A stretch of DNA of 64,000 nucleotides, taken from contig JAFKNA010000016.1 in NCBI GenBank assembly GCA_017305135.1, positions 1 through 64,000 of the forward strand, read 5' to 3'. Source of the stretch: Lysobacterales bacterium. Lineage in GTDB: Bacteria > Pseudomonadota > Gammaproteobacteria > Xanthomonadales > Rhodanobacteraceae. The notes under the pieces were generated by a model. That model searched no databases. It worked only from the letters and a program-made list of their open reading frames with translations, and was not told the origin of the DNA. This document shows, one piece after another, positions 1-9,114 of this stretch (its first letter is position 1; every line of letters starts with the position of its first letter). The position numbers and the translations under genes were made by a program.

Positions 1-1
1 G

Positions 2-127
2 CGCTTGGTCGCGCGGGGAAAGCCGCCCCTGCTGGCCCTCGGCGCCGCGATGCGCAAGCTCCTCCACCTCGCTTGGGGCGTCATTCATTCCGGCAAATCA
101 TTCGACCCGAAAATCGCTCTTGCCTAA
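2..127 (+). CDS. IS110-family transposase, C-terminal end (cut by window edge)
   Basis: An open frame entering from the left edge and ending at TAA (125-127) encodes about 41 residues. They read RLVARGKPPLLALGAAMRKL and continue to HLAWGVIHSGKSFDPKIALA. The pattern of a basic GK segment, an A-MRKLL helix, then G-V---G--FDP is the conserved C-terminus of IS110/IS1111 transposases (DEDD resolvase-like plus transposase_20). The catalytic domains lie outside the window, so whether the element is intact cannot be judged. Its stop lies only 18 bases from the stop of the convergent kinase gene, so the right end of the element must fall in that gap or in the kinase tail. Recognition rests on a short stretch of memory-based family similarity. 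Confidence 0.7.
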   Translation, partial: RLVARGKPPLLALGAAMRKLLHLAWGVIHSGKSFDPKIALA

Positions 128-145
128 CCTCGATCAAGACGGTAT

Positions 146-1093
146 CTACAGTGGCGAATACCCGAAATCCTGCTTGAACCGGGCCGCGAACTCGTCGAAG
201 CCGAAGCGCTGGTTCTGGGTTCCGGCGTGCTCGATCTTCATCGCCCCCATCAGCGAGGCGGCACGGCCGGCGGTGGGCCAGTCCATGCCGCGGCTGAGGC
301 CGAAGATGAGGCCGGCGCGATAGGCGTCGCCGCAGCCGGTCGGGTCGACGACGGCGCGCTCCTGCGCCGGCGGGATGTCGTGGATGGTGCGGCCGCCGTC
401 GACGTGCACCCGCGAGCCGTGCGGGCCATGGGTGACGATGAAGGCTTGGGTGCGCGCGGCGATCTCGGTTTCGCTCCAGCCGGTGCGCGCCTGCAGGAGT
501 TGCGATTCGTAATCGTTGACGATGACGTAGGTCGCCTTCTCCACCATGTCGCGGAACTCGGCGCCGTCGAACAGCGGCATGGCCTGGCCGGGATCGAAGA
601 TGAAGGGCACGCCGCGCGCGGCGAACTCGTCGACGTGCTGCAGCATCGCCTCGCGTCCGTCCGGGGCGACGATGCCGAAGCTGACGTCGGGCACGTCGCG
701 CACGTGGTTCTGGTGCGCCGAGAGCATCGCGCCGGGGTGGAAGGCGGTGATCTGGTTGTTGTCGAGGTCGGTGGTGATGAAGCACTGCGAGGTGAACTGG
801 CCCGGCACCTCGCGCACCTGGTCGAGGCGGATGCCGCAGCTTTCCAGGTGCTGGCGATAGGGGCCAAAGTCCTCGCCGACGGTCGCCATCGGCAGCGGAT
901 CCCCGCCGAGCAGCTTCAGGTTGTAGGCGATGTTGCCGGCGCAGCCGCCGAACTCGCGGCGCATGCTGGGCACCAGGAACGACACGTTGAGGATGTGCAC
1001 CTGGTCGGGAAGGATGTGCTTCTTGAACTGGTCCTGGAACACCATGATGGTGTCGTAGGCGAGCGAACCGCAGATCAGCGCTGGCATCGGCAT
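146..1093 (-). CDS. PfkB-family kinase, probable adenosine kinase
   Basis: A 315-residue ribokinase/PfkB-family sugar or nucleoside kinase. The N-terminal strand ICGSLAYDTIM and the glycine pair in EFGGCAGNIAYNLKLLGG are the substrate-site signature. The anion hole and catalytic Asp lie in DPTGCGDAYRAGL near residue 255. Layout and several segments (FPGAMS-like FHPGAMLSA, NDYE, TGWSE) resemble the Mycobacterium adenosine kinase AdoK more than fructokinases, so phosphorylation of adenosine to AMP is the best guess; a sugar substrate is not excluded. Two start codons sit two codons apart (MPMP). It is convergent with the IS110 fragment and divergent from mreB, with about 195 bases between the start codons. 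Confidence 0.85.
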   Translation of the reverse strand: MPMPALICGSLAYDTIMVFQDQFKKHILPDQVHILNVSFLVPSMRREFGGCAGNIAYNLKLLGGDPLPMATVGEDFGPYRQHLESCGIRLDQVREVPGQFTSQCFITTDLDNNQITAFHPGAMLSAHQNHVRDVPDVSFGIVAPDGREAMLQHVDEFAARGVPFIFDPGQAMPLFDGAEFRDMVEKATYVIVNDYESQLLQARTGWSETEIAARTQAFIVTHGPHGSRVHVDGGRTIHDIPPAQERAVVDPTGCGDAYRAGLIFGLSRGMDWPTAGRAASLMGAMKIEHAGTQNQRFGFDEFAARFKQDFGYSPL

Positions 1094-1218
1094 TCCCGGG
1101 CGGCAAAGCGCGCCAGTTTACCCTAGGGCGCGGCGGGCACGGCTCCCCGGCGTCCGGCACCGGGCATCGAAAGTGCCGGAAATGCGCGCCACGCAAGGGA
1201 TTTTTAACGCTTGCGGCC

Positions 1219-2335
<1,117 letters not shown>

Positions 2336-2341
2336 GGCCCT

Positions 2342-2457
2342 GATTGGGGATTGGTGATTCGGCAAGTTGGAAGCGCGATGGCTGCCACCGCGTCGCGATA
2401 GTGTGCGTAGCTGAACATCGCTTTTCCCAATCCCCACTCCCCAATCCCGAATCCCCG
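2342..2457. repeat. GGGGATT inverted-repeat element between mreB and mreC
   Basis: The whole mreB-mreC spacer is one element. The left arm at 2342-2362 is made of GATTGGGGATTGGTGATTC-type units, and the right arm at 2421-2456 is the complement (CCCAATCCCC, CCCAATCCCG, AATCCCC). About 58 bases of unrelated sequence lie between the arms. A second copy lies inside mpl at 22053-22150. Repeats of this type are scattered between genes in Xanthomonadaceae genomes. It encodes no plausible protein; it could fold into a long imperfect hairpin in the mRNA and affect expression of mreC relative to mreB. Confidence 0.8.
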
Positions 2458-2461
2458 CTCG

Positions 2462-3397
2462 ATGCGCTCCGACACCGCCACGCTGTTTGCCGAAGGTACG
2501 GTCGGCACGCTGCGGCTGATCGTGTATCTCGCCCTCGCGGTCGTGGTGATGATCCTCGACCATCGCGGGCAGTACCTCGAGGTGCTGCGGCGCACGGCCA
2601 GCCTCGCGGTCGAGCCGGTGTACCGGCTGGCGGCGTTCCCGTCTCAGGTGGCGCGGGCGACGCGGACGGCGGTGGCGACCCAGGATCAGCTGGCCAGCGA
2701 GAACCGCGAATTGCGCGAGCAACTGCTGCTGGCGCAGGCGCGGCTGCGTCGCCTCGACACGCTGGTGGCGCAGAACACGCGCCTCAAGGGCCTGCTCGAA
2801 GCGCAGGAGAACCTCGGCCTGCGCGTGCAGTTCGCGCGGCTGGTCAACGTCGACCTCGACCCGTTCCGGCACCGCGTGGTGCTGGACGTCGGCGCGCAGC
2901 AGGGCCTCGCCGTCGGCCAGCCGGTGATCGATGCCACCGGCGTGATGGGGCAGATCGTCGAAGTGCTGCCCAATACCTCGATCGTGATGCTGGTGACCGA
3001 TCCCACCCACGCCGTGCCGGTGGTGGTCGAGCGCACCGGGCTGCGCACCATCGCCTATGGCAGCGGCGTCATCGACCGGCTGGAGCTGCCCAACATCCCG
3101 ATCAGCGGCGACGTGCAGGTCGGCGACAAGCTGCTGACCTCCGGCCTTGGCGGGCGCTTCCCGGCGGGCTTTCCGGTCGGCGAGATCCAGTCCATCAGCA
3201 ATGACGCCAGCGGCATGTTCGCGGCCGCGCTGGCGACGCCGGCGGCGGCGCTCGACCGCAGCGGCGAGGTCTTGCTGCTGCGCGACCAGCCGCAGCCCTA
3301 CGGCCCGCCCTCGCCGGAGCCGCCGGTCGGACCGCCAGCCGAGCTCGCCGGTCCCGGCCCAGCCGGCGTGCAGCCTGGGGAGCCGCCCTCGCCATGA
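2462..3397 (+). CDS. mreC: Rod-shape-determining protein MreC
   Basis: A 311-residue bitopic inner-membrane protein linking MreB to the periplasmic PBP2/RodA complex. A single transmembrane segment lies near residues 18-35 (LIVYLALAVVVMIL). A coiled coil follows at about 70-115 (QDQLASENRELREQL). The conserved double beta-barrel core includes GVMGQIVEV, VLLVTDP-like VMLVTDPTHAVPV and GDKLLTSGLGGRFPAGFPVG. The last 40 residues are a Pro/Gly/Ala-rich tail, usual in this order. The stop overlaps the mreD start by 4 bases, indicating coupled translation. The ATG lies 5 bases after the repeat element. Confidence 0.95.
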   Translation: MRSDTATLFAEGTVGTLRLIVYLALAVVVMILDHRGQYLEVLRRTASLAVEPVYRLAAFPSQVARATRTAVATQDQLASENRELREQLLLAQARLRRLDTLVAQNTRLKGLLEAQENLGLRVQFARLVNVDLDPFRHRVVLDVGAQQGLAVGQPVIDATGVMGQIVEVLPNTSIVMLVTDPTHAVPVVVERTGLRTIAYGSGVIDRLELPNIPISGDVQVGDKLLTSGLGGRFPAGFPVGEIQSISNDASGMFAAALATPAAALDRSGEVLLLRDQPQPYGPPSPEPPVGPPAELAGPGPAGVQPGEPPSP

Positions 3398-3882
3398 ACC
3401 GCCGCCGCCTGCAGCTGTGGCTGTTCGCCGGCAGCTTCGCGTTCGCCTTCCTGCTGCAGCTGATGCCGCTGCCGCAGGTGCTGCTGCCGCTCAAGCCGTG
3501 GTGGATCGGGCTGGCGCTGGTGTACTGGGCCATCGAGGCGCCCGAACGCGCGGGCCTCGGCTTCGCCTTCCTGCTCGGCCTTGCCGGCGACGCGCTTACC
3601 GGCGAGCTCCTTGGCGAGCAGTCGCTGCGGCTGCTGGTGCTGGCCTTCATCGTGCTGCGCTTCCGCGCGCGCCTGCGCTTCTTCCCGGTGTGGCAGCAGG
3701 CGCTGGCGGTGCTGGCGCTGTTCCTCAATGACCGCATCGTGATCCTGATGGTGCGCGGCTTCTCCGGCGCGCCGATGCCGCCGCCCGAGTTCTGGATCTC
3801 GCCGCTGCTCGGCATGCTCGCCTGTCCGCTGGTGTTCCTGCTCGTCGACGACCTGCGCCTGCGCCTGCGCGGGAGCGACTGA
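3394..3882 (+). CDS. mreD: Rod-shape-determining membrane protein MreD
   Basis: A 162-residue, very hydrophobic protein with about five predicted membrane spans. Features typical of MreD are an N-terminal span with LQLMPLPQVLLPLKPWW, the segment GFAFLLGLAGDALTGELLGEQSL (family pattern G--GL--D-L-G-LLG-H), and a conserved C-terminal hydrophobic segment. It stabilises the MreB-MreC-RodZ complex at the inner membrane. The start overlaps the mreC stop (ATGA), and the downstream gene begins 2 bases after the stop, so it sits inside a tight operon. Confidence 0.93.
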   Translation: MNRRRLQLWLFAGSFAFAFLLQLMPLPQVLLPLKPWWIGLALVYWAIEAPERAGLGFAFLLGLAGDALTGELLGEQSLRLLVLAFIVLRFRARLRFFPVWQQALAVLALFLNDRIVILMVRGFSGAPMPPPEFWISPLLGMLACPLVFLLVDDLRLRLRGSD

Positions 3883-3884
3883 GG

Positions 3885-5825
3885 GTGGCTGGCTTGCGCT
3901 TCCGGCGCCGGCACCGTTCCGCGATCAGCTGGCGCGGCGGCGCCGCCAAGCGCATGAAGGAGGCCCACCAGGAGGCCGCGCTGTTCCGCCGCCGCGCGGT
4001 GGCCGGCTTCCTGCTCATCGTGCTGGCGCTGACGGCCCTGTCGCTGCGCTTCGCCTGGCTGCAGATCGACCGCCACGACGAGTTCCGCGCCCGCTCGGAG
4101 GCCAACCGCGTGCTGACGCGGCCGCTGCCGCCCGCGCGCGGGCTGATCTACGACCGCAACGGCGTGCTGCTGGCGGAGAACGTCGCCGCGTTCCGGCTCG
4201 AGGTGACGCCCGAGCAGGTCGCCGACATGGCGGCGATGCTGCAGGCGCTCGCCCGCGTGGTGCCGATCGGCGAGGACGACGTCGCCCGCTTCAACAACCT
4301 GCGCAAGGGCAAGCGTTCCTACCAGAGCGTGCCGCTGCGCATGAAGCTGTCGGAGGAGGAGATCGCCCGCTTCTCCGTCAACCGCTGGGCCTTTCCCGGC
4401 GTCGAGGTGGTGCCCTACCTCACCCGCTCCTATCCGCTCGGCGCCGAGTTCGCCCACACCGTGGGCTACGTCGGGCGCATCGACAGCGAGGACCTCACCC
4501 GGCTCGACAAGGGCGACTACGCGGGAACCACCCACGTCGGCAAGACCGGCGTGGAGAAGTACTACGAGGAGCGCCTGCATGGCACGCCCGGCTACGAGAA
4601 GGTCGAGGTGAACGCCGACCACCGGCCGTTGCGCGTGCTCGACCGGGTCGCCCCGCAACCGGGCCAGAACCTCTTCCTCAGCATCGACATCAACATCCAG
4701 GAGGCCGGCGAGGCGGCCTTCGACGGGCGCCCGGGTTCGGCCGTCGCCATCGACCCGCGTAACGGCGAGGTGCTGGCCATGATCAGCGTGCCGAGCTTCG
4801 ACCCCAACCTGTTCGTCAACGGCATCAGCCATGCCGACTATGCCGCGCTGCTCGCCGCGCCCGGCAAGCCGCTGATGAACCGCGTGCTGCGCGGCAACTA
4901 CATCCCGGGCTCCACCATGAAGCCCTTCGTCGGCCTCGCAGGCCTTGAGACCGGAATCCGCAAGCCCGGCGACACCATCCTCTCGGTGGGCGAATTCCAC
5001 ATCCCCGGCCAGTCGCGCGGCTACCGCGACGACGTGCGCGGCGGCCACGGGCGCGTCGACCTGGTGCAGGCGATCGCGCAGTCGGTCAACACCTATTTCT
5101 ATTCGGTCGCCTTCGACATGGGCATCGACCGCTTCTCCGAGGTCATGGGCCAGTTCGGCTTCGGCCGTCCCACCGGCATCGACCTGGTCGGCGAGGGCAG
5201 CGGCGTGCTGCCCTCGCGGGAATGGAAGCGCGGCCGCTTCAACCAGCCCTGGTATCCGGGCGAGACCGTTATCGCCGGCATCGGCCAGGGCTACTGGGTG
5301 GTGACGCCGCTGCAGCTCGCCAATGCGACCGCGATGCTGGCCGGGCGCGGCCTGCGCCACACGCCGCGGCTGCTGCGCGAGGTGCAGCGCGGCATCGGCG
5401 ATGCGCCCGAACGCGAGCCGGCGCCGCCGCCCGAGCAGGTGGTGCACCGCGAGGGCGACTGGCTGGCGGTCGAGCGCGGCATGATCGAGGTGGTGAAGAG
5501 CGGCACCGCGCGCGGCATCGACCGCGATTTCCCCTACACCATCGCCGGCAAGACCGGCACCGCCGAGCGCTACTCGCGCACCGACGAGACCTGGACCAGC
5601 ATCAGCACCAGCGCGATCGAACGCCACCAGGTGCTGTTCGAGGCCTTCACCCCGGCCGAGGACCCGCGCATCGCAGTGATCGTGGCGCTGGAAGCGGGCC
5701 GCAGCGGCGGCCGCGACGCCGCGCCGATCGTGCGCAGGATGCTCGATGCCTGGTTGCCCGGCGACCTCGAACGCGAAGCCGGCCGCAACGCCGCGACCGC
5801 CTCCGCCGCGGAGCCGGCAGGATGA
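3885..5825 (+). CDS. mrdA: Penicillin-binding protein 2, elongation transpeptidase
   Basis: A class B PBP of 646 residues that cross-links peptidoglycan in the elongasome with RodA as glycosyltransferase. One transmembrane helix follows AALFRRRAVAGFLLIVLALT. The dimerisation domain begins at RGLIYDRNGVLLAEN. The transpeptidase domain has the nucleophile Ser343 in GSTMKPF, an SVN motif near residue 400 and KTG near 556 (AGKTGTAE). The GTG at 3885 has GGGAG nine bases upstream. An ATG at 3954 (MKEAHQEAALF) gives an N-terminus closer in length to E. coli PBP2 but lacks a ribosome site, so the true start is open between the two. The stop overlaps the rodA ATG by 4 bases. Confidence 0.96.
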   Translation: MAGLRFRRRHRSAISWRGGAAKRMKEAHQEAALFRRRAVAGFLLIVLALTALSLRFAWLQIDRHDEFRARSEANRVLTRPLPPARGLIYDRNGVLLAENVAAFRLEVTPEQVADMAAMLQALARVVPIGEDDVARFNNLRKGKRSYQSVPLRMKLSEEEIARFSVNRWAFPGVEVVPYLTRSYPLGAEFAHTVGYVGRIDSEDLTRLDKGDYAGTTHVGKTGVEKYYEERLHGTPGYEKVEVNADHRPLRVLDRVAPQPGQNLFLSIDINIQEAGEAAFDGRPGSAVAIDPRNGEVLAMISVPSFDPNLFVNGISHADYAALLAAPGKPLMNRVLRGNYIPGSTMKPFVGLAGLETGIRKPGDTILSVGEFHIPGQSRGYRDDVRGGHGRVDLVQAIAQSVNTYFYSVAFDMGIDRFSEVMGQFGFGRPTGIDLVGEGSGVLPSREWKRGRFNQPWYPGETVIAGIGQGYWVVTPLQLANATAMLAGRGLRHTPRLLREVQRGIGDAPEREPAPPPEQVVHREGDWLAVERGMIEVVKSGTARGIDRDFPYTIAGKTGTAERYSRTDETWTSISTSAIERHQVLFEAFTPAEDPRIAVIVALEAGRSGGRDAAPIVRRMLDAWLPGDLEREAGRNAATASAAEPAG

Positions 5826-6940
5826 TCGACGAAGCGATCGCCCGCCTCGGCTACCGCCTGCGCGGGATGGTCGGCCGGCCGCGCATGGACCTGCCGCTGC
5901 TCGGCGCGCTGCTGCTGCTGATGGGCATCGGCCTGGTCACCCTCTACAGCGCCAGTGACCTCGACCGTGGCCAGGTGCTGGCGCAGGCGCTGCGCCTGCT
6001 GCTCGGCCTCGCCTTCATGTTCGCGATCGCGCGCGTGCCGCCGCTGGTGCTGCGCAACTGGACGCCGTGGCTGTACGGGGCCAGCGTGCTGCTGCTCCTC
6101 GCCGTGGCGCTGCTCGGCGAAGGGCGCGGCGCGCATCGCTGGCTGGATCTCGGAATCCTGCGCTTCCAGCCGTCGGAATTCCTGAAGCTCAGCATGCCGA
6201 TGATGGTGGCCTGGTACCTCAACGGCCGCCCGCTGCCGCCCGGCTGGGCGACGCTGGCGGTGGTCGGCATCCTCATCCTCATCCCGGCCGCATTGATCGC
6301 CGAGCAGCCGGACCTCGGCACCGCCCTGCTGGTCGCCGCCAGCGGTGCCTTCGGCGTGTTCCTCGCCGGGCTCGCCTGGTGGCGCATCGGCGCGCTGCTC
6401 GCCGCCGCCGCCGCCGCGGTGCCGATCGGCTGGCAGTTCCTGCACGACTACCAGAAGAACCGCGTGCTCACCCTGCTCGACCCGGAAGCCGATCCGCTCG
6501 GCAACGGCTGGCACATCATCCAGTCGCAGATCGCGGTCGGCTCCGGCGGCATCTGGGGCAAGGGCTGGCACCGCGGCACGCAATCGCGGCTGGAATTCCT
6601 GCCCGAGCACACCACCGATTTCATCTTCTCGGTGTTCGCCGAGGAATGGGGCTTGGTCGGCGTGCTGCTGCTGCTCGCCCTGTACGTCTTCATCATCGCC
6701 CGCTGCCTGTGGATCGCGGCGTCCGCCAAGGACACCTACGCGCGGCTGCTGGCCGGCTCGATCTCGATGGCGCTGTTCGTCTACGTGATGGTCAACGGCG
6801 GCATGATCGCCGGCATGCTGCCGGTGGTCGGGGTTCCGCTGCCGCTGATGAGCTATGGCGGCACCTCGGCGGTCTCCATCCTCGCCGGCTTCGGTGTGCT
6901 GATGTCGATCCACGCGCACAGGAAGCGCGGCGCGGGGTGA
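5822..6940 (+). CDS. rodA: Peptidoglycan glycosyltransferase RodA
   Basis: A 372-residue SEDS-family polymerase that builds glycan strands from lipid II with PBP2. About ten membrane segments are visible. SEDS signatures present are RFQPSEFLKL, EQPDLGTALL (with the catalytic Asp), the extracytoplasmic YQKNRVLTLLDPEADPLG loop, QSQIAVGSGG--GKGW, LPEHTTDFIFSVFAEEWG and the C-terminal LPLMSYGGTS. ATG at 5822 overlaps the mrdA stop (ATGA). The same reading frame stays open far upstream inside mrdA, but that part has no SEDS sequence. It is the last gene of the elongasome operon. Confidence 0.97.
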   Translation: MIDEAIARLGYRLRGMVGRPRMDLPLLGALLLLMGIGLVTLYSASDLDRGQVLAQALRLLLGLAFMFAIARVPPLVLRNWTPWLYGASVLLLLAVALLGEGRGAHRWLDLGILRFQPSEFLKLSMPMMVAWYLNGRPLPPGWATLAVVGILILIPAALIAEQPDLGTALLVAASGAFGVFLAGLAWWRIGALLAAAAAAVPIGWQFLHDYQKNRVLTLLDPEADPLGNGWHIIQSQIAVGSGGIWGKGWHRGTQSRLEFLPEHTTDFIFSVFAEEWGLVGVLLLLALYVFIIARCLWIAASAKDTYARLLAGSISMALFVYVMVNGGMIAGMLPVVGVPLPLMSYGGTSAVSILAGFGVLMSIHAHRKRGAG

Positions 6941-7039
6941 GTCGAGTGGCCGTGGGGTGGATCAAGGCACGAACACGCCGGATCCGCCGCCACGCCGGAT
7001 CCGCCGCTGCGCGGCTTGAGCCAGTCTGCGGCAGCGACG

Positions 7040-7696
7040 CTACAGCCGCGCCAGCGCCCACACTGCGGTGGATAGCGCCGTCACGCCTTCGGCGCGGAAG
7101 CCGGGCTCATCGGCGAGGATGTCGCGGCGTTCCAGCAGCTCGCTGCGCCAGCTCGGGGTAAACAGGCGCTCGACCTCGGCGGCGTCGATCGGGAACGGCG
7201 GCCCGTCCTTCTCCTCTGGCGGGTATTCGAGGGTGATCAGCAGGCCGCGGCAATCCCGTGGCAGGCTGGCGTAGGGACCGTCGGCGTAGCGGCGGCGGAG
7301 CTCGGGTGGCAGGGCGATGAGGGCGGCGCGGTCGTACACGCCGCGGCAATCGGCGAGCACCTCGCCGTCGAAGCCGAACACGTCGCCCTCGACAAGCTCG
7401 ATGTCGCCGGCCACGTGATGCCGGCCGAGGCGGCTTTCGTGCACCTCCGCCCGCAATCCGTTCTCGTCCAGGAACTGGCGGATGCCGAGGGGCGAGAGTT
7501 CGACGCCGAGCACGCGGTAGCCCTGCGCGGCGAGCCAGATCATGTCGAGCGACTTCCCGGCCAGCGGCACGAACACGCGGCTGCCGGGCGGGACGCCGAG
7601 CGCCGGCCAGTGCCTTTCGAGCAACGGCATCACCTTGTCGCGGTGGAAGCCGGTGCGTCCCTCCTGCCAGCGTTGCAGCCAGAAGCCAGGTTCCAT
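7040..7696 (-). CDS. tpm: Thiopurine S-methyltransferase family protein
   Basis: A 218-residue class I SAM-dependent methyltransferase, exactly the usual length of bacterial TPMT. It begins MEPGFWLQRWQEGRTGFH, the family N-terminus. The SAM-binding motif is VFVPLAGKSLDMIWLAAQGY followed by VLGVELS. Further family blocks are YDRAALIALPPELR and LLITLEYP. In Pseudomonas and relatives Tpm detoxifies tellurite and selenite by methylation; the substrate here is not known. The ATG at 7696 is preceded by GAGGGATC, and upstream ATGs in the same frame lack family sequence. It converges on rodA. Confidence 0.93.
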   Translation of the reverse strand: MEPGFWLQRWQEGRTGFHRDKVMPLLERHWPALGVPPGSRVFVPLAGKSLDMIWLAAQGYRVLGVELSPLGIRQFLDENGLRAEVHESRLGRHHVAGDIELVEGDVFGFDGEVLADCRGVYDRAALIALPPELRRRYADGPYASLPRDCRGLLITLEYPPEEKDGPPFPIDAAEVERLFTPSWRSELLERRDILADEPGFRAEGVTALSTAVWALARL

Positions 7697-7833
7697 GGGT
7701 GATCCCTCGCATGTGAACGGTCGTTGCGGATGATGCGCCATCGCGGGTGAAGCCGGGCCGTGCCATGTCGCATCCGGCGTCGACTACCCTTGGCCCCGCC
7801 CATGCGCCACGTCTTGCCGCGTGCGCGGCCCGA

Positions 7834-8037
7834 GTCGCCCACAGGGTGGGCTCCTACAAAAACCGACATTCCGGTGTAGGAGCGCACCCTGTGCGCGACC
7901 GACGCAGCCGCGTGGGCCTGGTCGCCCACAAGTGGGCTCCTACAAAGCCGGCGATTGCGGTGTAGGAGCGCGCTCGCGCGCGACCGCCGCCGCGGCGTGG
8001 CCGTGCGACCCTGATCGCCCACCAGCGGGCTCCTGCA
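7834..8037. repeat. Array of five REP units in alternating orientation
   Basis: The 407-base gap between tpm and mltB is dominated by five REP-like units of 24-25 bases. Units in GTCGCCCAC...GGGCTCCTACA orientation are at 7834-7858, 7921-7944 and 8014-8037 (the last starts ATCGCCC and ends CTGCA). The reverse orientation, TGTAGGAGCGC...GCGCGAC, is at 7875-7899 and 7961-7984. Each holds a short internal palindrome. Orientation alternates in all five, the REPIN/BIME arrangement that is mobilised by REP-associated tyrosine transposases in Pseudomonas and Xanthomonadales. No such transposase gene is in the window. The last unit ends 66 bases before the mltB start. Confidence 0.9.
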
Positions 8038-8103
8038 AAAAGGCCGGCAGTGCAGGCGCTGCCCGGGCGCGACCGCTTGTGAGGCTTGATGTACAGTACC
8101 CCA

Positions 8104-9114
8104 ATGCAGGCACTTCTTCGCGCGGCATGCGCACCGCTTCTCCTCCTCGCGGGCGGCCTCTTCGCCGCCGGCTTGGGCTCCGCAGCCGCCGCCGCAACCG
8201 GCCCGGACGAGCGCGCCTTCGCCGCGGAAGTCGCCGCCGAGGGTGGCCCGCCGGAGGCCGAGGTACTGGCGATCCTGGCCGGCGCGAAGGTGCAGCAGTC
8301 GATCCTGGATGCCATCGCGCGGCCGGCGGAAAAGACCCGCGAGTGGAAGGATTACCGGCCGATCTTCATCACCGAGCGCCGCATCGACGACGGCGTCGGG
8401 TTCTATCGCGCCAACCGCGTCCTGCTCGATCGCGTCGGGACGAAATACGGCGTCGCGCCGGAGGCGATCGCCTCCATCATCGGTGTGGAAACGAGCTATG
8501 GCCGGATCACCGGCAGCTACCGCGTGCTGGACGCGCTGGTGACGCTGGCCTTCCACTACCCGCCGCGCGCACCCTTCTTTCGCGGCGAGCTCAAGCAGCT
8601 GTTCCTGCTCGGGGACAAGCACCTCGCCTACCCGATCGACGAGCTCAAGGGTTCCTACGCCGGCGCGATGGGCTGGGGCCAGTTCATGCCGACCAGCATC
8701 GCCAAATGGGCGGTGGACGAAGACGGCGACGGGCGCATCGACCTGTGGACCTCGCTCCCGGACATCACCGCCAGCGTCGCCAACTACCTCGCCGCGCACG
8801 GCTGGGAGCACGGCCAGCCGGTCACCGTGCGCGCGCAGGCCGCGGCGGACGCGCGGCCGCTGGAGGTCCAGGGCTACGAGCCGGTGCATACCGTGCAGCA
8901 GATGGAGGCCTGGGGCTATGCGCCGGTGGAGCGCGCCAGCGCCGAACGTCCCGCCACCCTGCTGGCGCTCGAAGGCGAGCGCGGCCGCGAACACTGGCTG
9001 ACCTTCCGCAACTTCTTCGTCATCACCCGCTACAACCGCAGCCCCATGTACGCAATGGCGGTCTGGCAACTGGCCGAGGAAATCGCCCGCGGCGCGGGCC
9101 GGGCGCCCTCATGA
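8104..9114 (+). CDS. mltB: Lytic murein transglycosylase MltB-like
   Basis: About 336 residues with an N-terminal export signal (MQALLRAACAPLLLLAGGLFAAG) but no lipobox cysteine, so probably periplasmic-soluble or loosely attached. The SLT_2/MltB domain contains the catalytic Glu in SIIGVETSYGRITGSYRVLDAL, GELKQLFLLG, SYAGAMGWGQFMPTS, an EDGDGRIDLWTS calcium-type loop and the C-terminal ITRYNRSPMYAMAV. It cleaves the MurNAc-GlcNAc bond to yield 1,6-anhydro products. In-frame TTG (8086) and ATG (8089) are possible alternative starts, but the ATG at 8104 gives the cleanest signal peptide. The stop overlaps rlpA by 4 bases, as in the conserved mltB-rlpA-dacC order. Confidence 0.93.
   Translation: MQALLRAACAPLLLLAGGLFAAGLGSAAAAATGPDERAFAAEVAAEGGPPEAEVLAILAGAKVQQSILDAIARPAEKTREWKDYRPIFITERRIDDGVGFYRANRVLLDRVGTKYGVAPEAIASIIGVETSYGRITGSYRVLDALVTLAFHYPPRAPFFRGELKQLFLLGDKHLAYPIDELKGSYAGAMGWGQFMPTSIAKWAVDEDGDGRIDLWTSLPDITASVANYLAAHGWEHGQPVTVRAQAAADARPLEVQGYEPVHTVQQMEAWGYAPVERASAERPATLLALEGERGREHWLTFRNFFVITRYNRSPMYAMAVWQLAEEIARGAGRAPS

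Noticed and set aside
3195..5627. An 810-codon minus-strand frame antisense to mreC, mreD and mrdA
   Set aside because: Low-complexity His/Arg/Ala-rich product without known motifs; fully explained as the shadow of the three plus-strand genes.
6941..7039. Direct repeat CGCCGGATCCGCCGC in the rodA-tpm spacer as a regulatory site
   Set aside because: Only two imperfect copies in a convergent spacer downstream of both genes; no regulatory role is plausible there.
7834..8037. Repeat array considered as a CRISPR
   Set aside because: Units alternate in orientation, have uneven short spacers and match the REP pattern; no cas genes are present.
7821..9110. Apparent long N-terminal extension of RlpA through the mltB region
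   Set aside because: The upstream part is the out-of-frame shadow of mltB and the REP array. The lipoprotein signal begins only after 9111.
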